From NCBI GenBank assembly GCA_963920705.1, contig CAWUCO010000167.1, positions 744,001-808,000 of the forward strand: a stretch of DNA of 64,000 nucleotides, written 5' to 3'. How positions within the stretch are numbered: the stretch's first letter is position 1; the number at the start of each line of letters is the position of its first letter. A model generated the notes under the pieces. The model worked only from the letters and a program-made list of their open reading frames with translations. It was not told the origin of the DNA and made no database searches. Shown piece by piece: positions 52,511 through 63,500 of this stretch. The translations under genes were made by a program, and so were the position numbers. The stretch is from Odiellus spinosus (lineage: Eukaryota > Arthropoda > Arachnida > Opiliones > Phalangiidae).

Positions 52511-55500
52511 ATTCGAAAGAGCAATTAATGGACAGTCTAAATAATAAGAGTTTTCAAAAATCCGTTGAAAAACAAGAAAAATATAACCAATTCAAAAATC
52601 ATACAATATCAAAATAGTCAAATTACAGATTTTAAAAATTCGCTTTTTGATATTAGATGTTTTTTGAATTGACCATATTTTCCATGTTTTTCAACGGATT
52701 TTCCAAAACTTTTTTTAGATAGTCCAATATTTGTTCTTTCGATAGGTGTTGATTTTGTCTAAATCGCTTAAAAATCAAATGTTTTGTGTCCATTTGAATC
52801 CAATAATCTTTGATTTTTAAGTGTTTTTGCTTAATTTTAACCAATTTTATATTTGTCACGTTTTGGCAATTTAGACAAAACCAAAGTCATTCGAAAGAGC
52901 AACTAATGGACAGTCTAAATAATAAGAATTTTCAAAAATGCGTTGAAAAACAAGAAAAATATGGCCAATTCAAGAAATCATACAATATCAAAATAGTCAA
53001 ATTTCAGATTTTAAAAATTCGCTTTTTGATATTAGATGTTTTTTAATTGGCCATATTTTCCATGTTTTTCAACGGATTTTCCAAAACTCTTGTTTTTTAG
53101 ATAGTCCAATATTTGCTCTTTCGATAGGTGTCGATTTTGTCTAAATCGCTTAAAAATAAAATGTTTTGTGTCCATTTGAATCCAATAATTTTTGATTTTT
53201 AAGTGTTTTTTCTTAATTTTAACCAATTTTATATTTGTCACGTTTTGGCAATTTATACAAAATCAAAGTCATTCGAAAGAGCAATTAATGGACAGTCTGA
53301 ATAATAAGAGTTTTCAAAAATCCGTTGAAAAACAAGAAAAATATGGCCAATTCAAAAATCATACAATATCAAAATAGTCAAATTTCAGATTTTAAAAATT
53401 CGCTTTTTGATATTAGATGTTTTTTGAATTGACCATATTTTCCATGTTTTTCAACGGATTTTCCAAAACTCTTTTTTTTAGATAGTCCAATATTTGCTCT
53501 TTCGATAGGTGTTGGTTTTGTCTAAATCGCTTAAAAATCAAATGTTTTGTGTCCATTTGAATCCAATAATCTTGGATTTTTAAGCGTTTTTGCTTAATTT
53601 CAACCAATTTTATATTTGTCACGTTTTGGCAATTTAGACAAAACCAAAGTCATTCGAAAGAGCAATTAATGGACAGTCTAAATAATAAGAGTTTTCAAAA
53701 ATCCGTTGAAAAAAGAGAAAAATATGGCCAATTCAAGAAATCATACAATATCAAAATTTTCAAATTTCAGATTTTAAAAATTCGCTTTTTGATATTAGTT
53801 TTTTTTTTAATTGACCATATTATCCATGTTTTTCAACGGATTTTCAAAAACTCTTGTTTTTTAGATAGTCCAATATTTGTTCTTTCGATAGGTGTTGATT
53901 TTGTCTAAATTGCTTAAAAATCAAATGTTTTGTGTCCATTTGAATCCAATAATCTTTGATTTTTAAGGTCTTTTGGATAATTTTAACCAATTTTATATTT
54001 GTCACGTTTTGGCAATTTAGACAAAATCAAACTCATTCGAAAGAGCAATTAATGGACAGTCTAAATAATAAGAGTTTTCAAAAATCCGTTGAAAAACAAG
54101 AAAAATATAACCAATTCAAAAATCATACAATATCAAAATAGTCAAATTACAGATTTTAAAAATTCGCTTTTTGATATTAGATGTTTTTTGAATTGACCAT
54201 ATTTTCCATGTTTTTCAACGGATTTTCCAAAACTTTTTTTAGATAGTCCAATATTTGTTCTTTCGATAGGTGTTGATTTTGTCTAAATCGCTTAAAAATC
54301 AAATGTTTTGTGTCCATTTGAATCCAATAATCTTTGATTTTTAAGTGTTTTTGCTTAATTTTAACCAATTTTATATTTGTCACGTTTTGGCAATTTAGAC
54401 AAAACCAAAGTCATTCGAAAGAGCAACTAATGGACAGTCTAAATAATAAGAATTTTCAAAAATGCGTTGAAAAACAAGAAAAATATGGCCAATTCAAGAA
54501 ATCATACAATATCAAAATAGTCAAATTTCAGATTTTAAAAATTCGCTTTTTGATATTAGATGTTTTTTAATTGGCCATATTTTCCATGTTTTTCAACGGA
54601 TTTTCCAAAACTCTTGTTTTTTAGATAGTCCAATATTTGCTCTTTCGATAGGTGTCGATTTTGTCTAAATCGCTTAAAAATAAAATGTTTTGTGTCCATT
54701 TGAATCCAATAATCTTTGATTTTTAAGTGTTTTTTCTTAATTTTAACCAATTTTATATTTGTCACGTTTTGGCAATTTAGACAAAATCAAAGTCATTCGA
54801 AAGAGCAATTAATGGACAGTCTAAATAATAAGAGTTTTCAAAAATCCGTTGAAAAAAGAGAAAAATATGGCCAATTCAAGAAATCATACAATATCAAAAT
54901 TTTCAAATTTCAGATTTTAAAAATTCGCTTTTTGATATTAGTTTTTTTTTAATTGACCATACTATCCATGTTTTTCAACGGATTTTCAAAAACTCTTGTT
55001 TTTTAGATAGTCCAATATTTGTTCTTTCGATAGGTGTTGATTTTGTCTAAATCGCTTAAAAATCAAATGTTTTGTGTCCATTTGAATCCAAAAATGTTTG
55101 ATTTTTAAGCGTTTTTGCTTAATTTTAACAAATTTTATATTTGTCACGTTTTGGCAATTTAGATAAAATCAAAGTCATTCGAAAGAGCAATTAATGGGCA
55201 GTCTAAATAATAAGAGTTTTCAAAAATCCGTTGAGAAAAGAGAAAAATATGGCCAATTCAAGAAATCATACAATATCGAAATAGTCAAATTTCAGATTTT
55301 AAAAATTCGCTTTTTGATATTAGTTTTTTTTTTAATTGACCATATTATCCATGTTTTTCAACGGATTTTCAAAAACTCTTGTTTTTTAGATAGTCCAATA
55401 TTTGTTCTTTCGATAGGTGTTGATTTTGTCTAAATTGCTTAAAAATCAAATGTTTTGTGTCCATTTGAATCCAATAATCTTTGATTTTTAAGGTCTTTTG

Positions 55501-57430
55501 GATAATTTTAACCAATTTTATATTTGTCACGTTTTGGCAATTTAGACAAAATCAAACTCATTCGAAAGAGCAATTAATGGACAGTCTAAATAATAAGAGT
55601 TTTCAAAAATCCGTTGAAAAACAAGAAAAATATAACCAATTCAAAAATCATACAATATCAAAATAGTCAAATTACAGATTTTAAAAATTCGCTTTTTGAT
55701 ATTAGATGTTTTTTGAATTGACCATATTTTCCATGTTTTTCAACGGATTTTCCAAAACTTTTTTTAGATAGTCCAATATTTGTTCTTTCGATAGGTGTTG
55801 ATTTTGTCTAAATCGCTTAAAAATCAAATGTTTTGTGTCCATTTGAATCCAATAATCTTTGATTTTTAAGTGTTTTTGCTTAATTTTAACCAATTTTATA
55901 TTTGTCACGTTTTGGCAATTTAGACAAAACCAAAGTCATTCGAAAGAGCAACTAATGGACAGTCTAAATAATAAGAATTTTCAAAAATGCGTTGAAAAAC
56001 AAGAAAAATATGGCCAATTCAAGAAATCATACAATATCAAAATAGTCAAATTTCAGATTTTAAAAATTCGCTTTTTGATATTAGATGTTTTTTAATTGGC
56101 CATATTTTCCATGTTTTTCAACGGATTTTCCAAAACTCTTGTTTTTTAGATAGTCCAATATTTGCTCTTTCGATAGGTGTCGATTTTGTCTAAATCGCTT
56201 AAAAATAAAATGTTTTGTGTCCATTTGAATCCAATAATCTTTGATTTTTAAGTGTTTTTTCTTAATTTTAACCAATTTTTTATTTGTCACGTTTTGGCAA
56301 TTTAGACAAAATCAAAGTCATTCGAAAGAGCAATTAATGGACAGTCTGAATAATAAGAGTTTTCAAAAATCCGTTGAAAAACAAGAAAAATATGGCCAAT
56401 TCAAAAATCATACAATATCAAAATAGTCAAATTTCAGATTTTAAAAATTCGCTTTTTGATATTAGATGTTTTTTGAATTGACCATATTTTCCATGTTTTT
56501 CAACGGATTTTCCAAAACTCTTTTTTTTAGATAGTCCAATATTTGCTCTTTCGATAGGTGTTGGTTTTGTCTAAATCGCTTAAAAATCAAATGTTTTGTG
56601 TCCATTTGAATCCAATAATCTTGGATTTTTAAGCGTTTTTGCTTAATTTCAACCAATTTTATATTTGTCACGTTTTGGCAATTTAGACAAAACCAAAGTC
56701 ATTCGAAAGAGCAATTAATGGACAGTCTAAATAATAAGAGTTTTCAAAAATCAGTTGAAAAAAGAGAAAAATATGGCCAATTCAAGAAATCATACAATAT
56801 CAAAATTTTCAAATTTCAGATTTTAAAAATTCGCTTTTTGATATTAGTTTTTTTTTAATTGACCATACTATCCATGTTTTTCAACGGATTTTCAAAAACT
56901 CTTGTTTTTTAGATAGTCCAATATTTGTTCTTTCGATAGGTGTTGATTTTGTCTAAATCGCTTAAAAATCAAATGTTTTGTGTCCATTTGAATCCAAAAA
57001 TGTTTGATTTTTAAGCGTTTTTGCTTAATTTTAACAAATTTTATATTTGTCACGTTTTGGCAATTTAGATAAAATCAAAGTCATTCGAAAGAGCAATTAA
57101 TGGGCAGTCTAAATAATAAGAGTTTTCAAAAATCCGTTGAGAAAAGAGAAAAATATGGCCAATTCAAGAAATCATACAATATCGAAATAGTCAAATTTCA
57201 GATTTTAAAAATTCGCTTTTTGATATTAGTTTTTTTTTTAATTGACCATATTATCCATGTTTTTCAACGGATTTTCAAAAACTCTTGTTTTTTAGATAGT
57301 CCAATATTTGTTCTTTCGATAGGTGTTGATTTTGTCTAAATTGCTTAAAAATCAAATGTTTTGTGTCCATTTGAATCCAATAATCTTTGATTTTTAAGGT
57401 CTTTTGGATAATTTTAACCAATTTTATATT
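52511..57430 (+). repeat. 4/4/5-monomer HOR, three tandem units (about 1,524, 1,525 and 1,906 bp)
   Basis: Units start near 52511, 54035 and 55560. Each holds, in order, a monomer with ATAACCAATTCAAAAATC and AACTTTTTTTAGATAG, one with GAGCAACTAATGG and AAATGCGTTG, one with TTTTTAATTGGCC and GGTGTCGATTTTG, then copies with AAAAAAGAGAAAA and TTAGTTTTTTTTT. The third unit keeps an extra monomer, so its internal distance from 56241 to 57387 is 1146 against 765 in the second. The GGTGTTGGTTTTG monomer is present in units one and three and absent from unit two. Confidence 0.82.
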
Positions 57431-60400
57431 TGTCACGTTTTGGCAATTTAGACAAAATCAAACTCATTCGAAAGAGCAATTAATGGACAGTCTAAATTAT
57501 AAGAATTTTCAAAAATCCGTTGAAAAACAAGAAAAATATGGCCAATTCAAGAAATCATACAATATCAAAATAGTCAAATTTCAGATTTTAAAAATTCGCT
57601 TTTTCATATTAGATGTTTTTTGAATTGGCCATATTTTCCATGTTTTTCAACGGATTTTCCAAAACTCTTGTTTTTTAGATAGTCCAATATTTGCTCTTTC
57701 GATAGGTGTTGGTTTTGTCTAAATCGCTTAAAAATAAAATGTTTTGTGTCCATTTGAATCCAATAATCTTGGATTTTTAAGCGTTTTTGCTTAATTTCAA
57801 CCAATTTTATATTTGTCACGTTTTGGCAATTTAGACAAAACCAAAGTCATTCGAAAGAGCAATTAATGGACAGTCTAAATAATAAGAGTTTTCAAAAATC
57901 CGTTGAAAAAAGAGAAAAATATGGCCAATTCAAGAAATCATACAATATCAAAATTTTCAAATTTCAGATTTTAAAAATTCGCTTTTTGATATTAGTTTTT
58001 TTTTAATTGACCATACTATCCATGTTTTTCAACGGATTTTCAAAAACTCTTGTTTTTTAGATAGTCCAATATTTGTTCTTTCGATAGGTGTTGATTTTGT
58101 CTAAATCGCTTAAAAATCAAATGTTTTGTGTCCATTTGAATCCAATAATCTTTGATTTTTAAGGTCTTTTGGTTAATTTTAACCAATTTTATATTTGTCA
58201 CGTTTTGGCAATTTAGACAAAATCAAACTCATTCGAAAGAGCAATTAATGGACAGTCTAAATTATAAGAATTTTCAAAAATCCGTTGAAAAACAAGAAAA
58301 ATATGGCCAATTCAAGAAATCATACAATATCAAAATAGTCAAATTTCAGATTTTAAAAATTCGCTTTTTGATATTAGATGTTTTTTGAATTGGCCATATT
58401 TTCCATGTTTTTCAACGGATTTTCCAAAACTCTTGTTTTTTAGATAGTCCAATATTTGCTCTTTCGATAGGTGTTGATTTTGTCTAAATCGCTTAAAAAT
58501 AAAATGTTTTGTGTCCATTTGAATCCAATAATCTTTGATTTTTAAGTGTTTTTTCTTAATTTTAACCAATTTTATATTTGTCACGTTTTGGCAATTTAGA
58601 CAAAATCAAAGTCATTCGAAAGAGCAATTAATGGACAGTCTAAATAATAAGAGTTTTCAAAAATCCGTTGAAAAACAAGAAAAATATGGCCAATTCAAGA
58701 AATCATACAATATCAAAATAGTCAAATTCCAGATTTTAAATATTCGCTTTTTGATATTAGATGTTTTTTGAATTGACCATATTTTCCATGTTTTTCAACG
58801 GATTTTCCAAAACTCTTTTTTTTAGATAGTCCAATATTTGCTCTTTCGTTAGGTGTTGATTTTTTCTAAATCGCTTAAAAATCAAATGTATTGTGTCCAT
58901 TTGAATCCAATAATGCTTGATTTTTAAGCGTTTTAGCTTCATTTCAACCCATTTTATATTTGTCACGTTTTGGCAATTTAGACAAAATCAAACTCATTCG
59001 AAAGAGCAATTAATGGACAGTCTAAATTATAAGAATTTTCAAAAATCCGTTGAAAAACAAGAAAAATATGGCCAATTCAAGAAATCATACAATATCAAAA
59101 TAGTCAAATTTCAGATTTTAAAAATTCGCTTTTTGATATTAGATGTTTTTTAAATTGACCATATTTTTCATGTTTTTCAACGGATTTTCCAAAACTCTTG
59201 TTTTTTAGATAGACCACTATTTTCTCTTTCGAGTGGTGTTAATTTTGTCTAAATCGCTTAAAAATCAAATGTATTGTGTCCATTTGAATCCAATAATGTT
59301 TGATTTTTAAGCGTTTTAGCTTCATTTCAACCCATTTTATATTTGTCACGTTTTGGCAATTTAGACAAAATCAAACTCATTCGAAAGAGCAATTAATGGA
59401 CAGTCTAAATTATAAGAATTTTCAAAAATCCGTTGAAAAACAAGAAAAATATGGCCAATTCAAGAAATTATACAATATCAAAATAGTCAAATTTCAGATT
59501 TTAAAAATTCGCTTTTTGATATTAGATGTTTTTTAAATTGACAATATTTTCCATGTTTTTCAACGGATTTTCCAAAACTCTTTTTTTAGATAGTCCAATA
59601 TTTGCTCTTTCGATAGCTGTTGATTTTGTCTAAATCGCTTAAAAATCAAATGTTTTGTGTCCATTTGAATCCAATAATCTTGGATTTTTAAGCGTTTTAG
59701 CTTCATTTCAACCCATTTTATATTTGTCACGTTTTGGCAATTTAGACAAAATCAAACTCATTCGAAAGAGCAATTAATGGACAGTCTAAATAATAAGAAT
59801 TTTCAAAAATCCGTTGAAAAACAAGAAAAATATGGCCAATTCAAGAAATCATACAATATCAAAATAGTCAAATTTCAGATTTTAAAAATTCGCTTTTTGA
59901 TATTAGATGTTTTTTGAATTGACCATATTATCCATGTTTTTCAACGGATTTTCCAAAACTCTTGTTTTTTAGATAGTCCAATATTTGCTCTTTCGGTAGC
60001 TGTTGATTTTGTCTAAATCGCTTAAAAATCAAATGTTTTGTGTCAATTTGGATCCAATAATCTTTGATTTTTAAGCGTTTTTGCTTAATTTTAACCAATT
60101 TTATATTTGTCACGTTTTGGCAATTTAGACAAAATCAAATTCATTCGAAAGAGCAATTAATGGACAGTCTAAATAATAAGAGTTTTCAAAAATCCGTTGA
60201 AAAACAAGAAAAATATGGCCAATTCAAGAAATCATACAATATCAAAATAGTCAAATTTCAGATTTTAAAAATTCGCTTTTTGATATTAGATGTTTTTTAA
60301 ATTGACAATATTTTCCATGTTTTTCAACGGATTTTCCAAAACTCTTTTTTTTAGATAGTCCAATATTTGCTCTTTCGATAGCTGTTGATTTTGTCTAAAT

Positions 60401-60459
60401 CGCTTAAAAATCAAATGTTTTGTGTCCATTTGAATCCAATAATCTTGGATTTTTAAGCG
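60401..60459. repeat. Central nested hairpin at the monomer dyad axis
   Basis: The outer stem CGCTTAAAAATC (60401-60412) is a perfect reverse complement of GATTTTTAAGCG (60448-60459). Nested in it, TCAAATG (60411-60417) pairs perfectly with CATTTGA (60427-60433) across a 9-base loop (60418-60426); the two stems share two bases on the left. On the right side a stretch of about 14 bases is left as a bulge. Most copies keep both stems. Known variants include GTATTG for GTTTTG in the loop, TAAGTG for TAAGCG, and a clustered change that destroys the outer stem (for example near 44421-44435). It is placed so that it could nucleate cruciform extrusion or RNA folding, which is not shown here. Confidence 0.85.
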
Positions 60460-60504
60460 TTTTTGCTTAATTTCAACCCATTTTATATTTGTCACGTTTC
60501 GGCA
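60460..60504 (+). repeat. Asymmetric, highly conserved block of the monomer
   Basis: This segment of about 44 bp lies between the central hairpin and the right arm and has no counterpart on the left side, so it gives the monomer its direction. Its core, TTTTATATTTGTCACGTTTT followed by GGCAATTTAGAC, is among the least variable parts of the array by eye. Main exceptions: CACC for CACG in domain 3 (about 20905-27800); CACGCTTTGG near 18990; and a diverged form with TATAATTG and TTTTTGAAATTT near 13620, 14390 and 16305. It could be a protein-binding or nucleosome-positioning element, but nothing in the sequence identifies a factor. Confidence 0.6.
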
Positions 60505-63500
60505 ATTTAGACAAAATCAAACTCATTCGAAAGAGCAATTAATGGACAGTCTAAATAATAAGAGTTTTCAAAAATCCGTTGAAAAACAAGAAAAATATGG
60601 CCAATTCAAGAAATCATACAATATCAAAATAGTCAAATTTCAGATTTTAAAAATTCGCTTTTTGATATTAGATGTTTTTTGAATTGACCATATTATCCAT
60701 GTTTTTCAACGGATTTTCCAAAACTCTTTTTTTTAGATAGTCCAATATTTGCTCTTTCGATAGCTGTTGATTTTGTCTAAATCGCTTAAAAATCAAATGT
60801 TTTGTGTCCATTTGAATCCAATAATCTTGGATTTTTAAGCGTTTTAGCTTCATTTCAACCCATTTTATATTTGTCACGTTTTGGTAATTTAGACAAAATC
60901 AAACTCATTCGAAAGAGCAATTAATGGACAGTCTAAATAATAAGAATTTTCAAAAATCCGTTGAAAAACAAGAAAAATATGGCCAATTCAAGAAATCATA
61001 CAATATCAAAATAGTCAAATTTCAGATTTTAAAAATTCGCTTTTTGATATTAGATGTTTTTTGAATTGACCATATTATCCATGTTTTTCAACGGATTTTC
61101 CAAAACTCTTGTTTTTTAGATAGTCCAATATTTGCTCTTTCGGCAGCTGTTGATTTTGTCTAAATCGCTTAAAAATCAAATGTTTTGTGTCAATTTGGAT
61201 CCAATAATCTTTGATTTTTAAGCGTTTTTGCTTAATTTTAACCAATTTTATATTTGTCACGTTTTGGCAATTTAGACAAAATCAAATTCATTCGAAAGAG
61301 CAATTAATGGACAGTCTAAATAATAAGAGTTTTCAAAAATCCGTTGAAAAACAAGAAAAATATGGCCGATTCAAGAAATCATACAATATCAAAATAGTCA
61401 AATTTCAGATTTTAAAAATTCGCTTTTTGATATTAGATGTTTTTTAAATTGACCATATTTTCCATGTTTTTCAACGGATTTTCCAAAACTCTTTTTTTTA
61501 GATAGTCCAATATTTGCTCTTTCGATAGCTGTTGATTTTGTCTAAATCGCTTAAAAATCAAATGTTTTGTGTCCATTTGAATCCAATAATCTTTGATTTT
61601 TAAGTGTTTTTGCTTAATTTTAACCAATTTTTATATTTGTCACGTTTTGGCAATTTAGACAAAACCAAAGTCATTCGAAAGAGCAATTAATGGACAGTCT
61701 AAATAATAAGAATTTTCAAAAATCCGTTGAAAAACAAGAAAAATATGGCCAATTCAAGAAATCATACAACATCAAAATAGTCAAATTTCAGATTTTAAAA
61801 ATTCGCTTTTTGATATTAGATGTTTTTTGAATTGACCATATTTTCCATGCTTTTCAACGGATTTTAAAAAACTCTTGTTTTTTAGATAGTCCAATATTTG
61901 TTCTTTCGATAGGTGTTGATTTTGTCTAAATCGCTTAAAAATCAAATGTTTTGTGTCCATTGGAATCCAATAATCTTGGATTTTTAAGCGTTTTTGCTTA
62001 ATTTCAACCAATTTTATATTTGTCACGTTTTGGCAATTTAGACAAAACCAAAGTCATTCGAAAGAGCAATTAATGGACAGTCTAAATAATAAGAGTTTTC
62101 AAAAATCCGTTGAAAAACAAGAAAAATATGGCCAATTCAAGAAATCATACAATATCAAAATAGTCAAATTTCAGATTTTAAAAATTCGCTTTTTGATGTT
62201 AAATGTTTTTTGAATTGACCATGTTTTCCATGTTTTACAACGGATTTTCCAAAACTCTTGTTTTTTAGATAGTCCAATATTTGTTCTTTCGATAGGTGTT
62301 GATTTTGTCTAAATCGCTTAAAAATCAAATGTTTTGTGTCCATTTGAATCCAATATTCTTTGATTTTTAAGTGTTTTTTCTTAATTTTAACCAATTTTAT
62401 ATTTGTCACGTTTTGGCAATTTAGACAAAATCAAAGTCATTCGAAAGAGCAATTAATGGACAGTCTAAATAATAAGAGTTTTCAAAAATCCGTTGAAAAA
62501 CAAGAAAAATATAACCAATTCAAAAATCATACAATATCAAAATAGTCAAATTTCAAATTTTAAAAATTCGCTTTTTGATATTAGATGTTTTTTGAATTGA
62601 CCATATTTTCCATGTTTTTCAACGGATTTTCCAAAACTCTTTTTTTTTTAGATAGTCCAATATTTGCTCTTTCGTTAGGTGTTGATTTTTTCTAAATCGC
62701 TTAAAAATCAAATGTATTGTGTCCATTTGAATCCAATAATGCTTGATTTTTAAGCGTTTTAGCTTCATTTCAACCCATTTTATATTTGTCACGTTTTGGC
62801 AATTTAGACAAAATCAAACTCATTCGAAAGAGCAATTAATGGACAGTCTAAATTATAAGAATTTTCAAAAATCCGTTGAAAAACAAGAAAAATATGGCCA
62901 ATTCAAGAAATCATACAATATCAAAATAGTCAAATTTCAGATTTTAAAAATTCGCTTTTTGATATTAGATGTTTTTTAAATTGACCATATTTTTCATGTT
63001 TTTCAACGGATTTTCCAAAACTCTTGTTTTTTAGATAGACCACTATTTTCTCTTTCGAGTGGTGTTAATTTTGTCTAAATCGCTTAAAAATCAAATGTAT
63101 TGTGTCTATTTGAATCCAATAATGTTTGATTTTTAAGCGTTTTAGCTTCATTTCAACCCATTTTATATTTGTCACGTTTTGGCAATTTAGACAAAATCAA
63201 ACTCATTCGAAAGAGCAATTAATGGACAGTCTAAATTATAAGAATTTTCAAAAATCCGTTGAAAACAAGAAAAATATGGCCAATTCAAGAAATCATACAA
63301 TATCAAAATAGTCAAATTTCAGATTTTAAAAATTCGCTTTTTGATATTAGATGTTTTTTAAATTGACAATATTTTCCATGTTTTTCAACGGATTTTCCAA
63401 AACTCTTTTTTTAGATAGTCCAATATTTGCTCTTTCGATAGCTGTTGATTTTGTCTAAATCGCTTAAAAATCAAATGTTTTGTGTCCATTTGAATCCAAT

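Larger units (their letters stand above)
39201..58600 (+). repeat. Satellite domain 5
   Basis: About 51 monomers, the most rearranged stretch. Markers are AATTTTCAAAAATGCGTTG, GTTGAAAAAAGAGAAAAATA, ATAACCAATTCAAAAATC (a short right arm lacking two bases), TTAGTTTTTTTTTAATTGACC, TTAAGTGTTTTTTCTT and AAGGTCTTTTGGATAATT. The left arm often reads GAATTGGCCATATTTT, a perfect complement of the right arm. HORs of 3, 4, 5, 9 and 23 monomers overlap. A two-monomer block of domain-1 type sits inside at about 47960-48617. No gene is seen. Confidence 0.82.
60278..60629. repeat. Long imperfect inverted repeat spanning almost the whole monomer
   Basis: The left arm 60278-60400 pairs with the right arm 60505-60629. 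The outermost ten bases are a perfect pair (TTTTGATATT at 60278-60287, AATATCAAAA at 60620-60629). The innermost sixteen are also perfect (TTGATTTTGTCTAAAT at 60385-60400, ATTTAGACAAAATCAA at 60505-60520). Between them the arms share blocks such as TTTTTCAACGGATTTT and TGCTCTTTCGA in reverse complement. Hand alignment of consensus arms gave about 19 mismatches over about 111 positions, near 83% identity. The same architecture is present in essentially every monomer. It most simply arose by inverted duplication of a half-unit of about 190 bp before tandem amplification. That origin is inference; the dyad symmetry is seen directly. Confidence 0.9.
60261..60642 (+). repeat. Reference monomer (382 bp) used to describe the repeat
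   Basis: This copy is used for anatomy. In order it holds: a short AT-rich boundary segment (60261-60277); the left arm (60278-60400); a central nested hairpin (60401-60459); an asymmetric block without a partner in the opposite arm (60460-60504); the right arm (60505-60629); and the boundary segment leading into the next copy (60630-60642). The right arm holds a TTCGAA site and the sequence AGAGCAATTAATGGACAG, both kept in nearly every copy. The choice of start at GATTTTAAAA is arbitrary because the repeat is circularly permutable. Confidence 0.9.
59600..61592 (+). repeat. 3-monomer HOR, unit 1,147 bp
   Basis: About 59600-60446 recurs at 60747-61592. Both hold AATAAGAATTTTC, CATATTATCCATG, a variant TCGGTAGCTG or TCGGCAGCTG (about 59994 and 61141), GTCAATTTGGATCC and AAATCAAATTCATTCG. 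Differences include GACAATATT at 60304 against GACCATATT at 61451, and TATGGCCGATTC at about 61363. Confidence 0.8.

Noticed and set aside
60401..60459. Central hairpin followed by T-rich sequence as a bacterial rho-independent terminator
   Set aside because: The stem is AT-rich with a long loop, occurs in every copy, and there are no genes to terminate. The context is a eukaryotic satellite.
60278..60629. Inverted arms as terminal inverted repeats of a DNA transposon or MITE
   Set aside because: There is no flanking non-repeat DNA, no target-site duplication and no isolated copy in the window. The arms span nearly the whole monomer and every copy is tandem. A MITE-like ancestor is possible but cannot be shown here.
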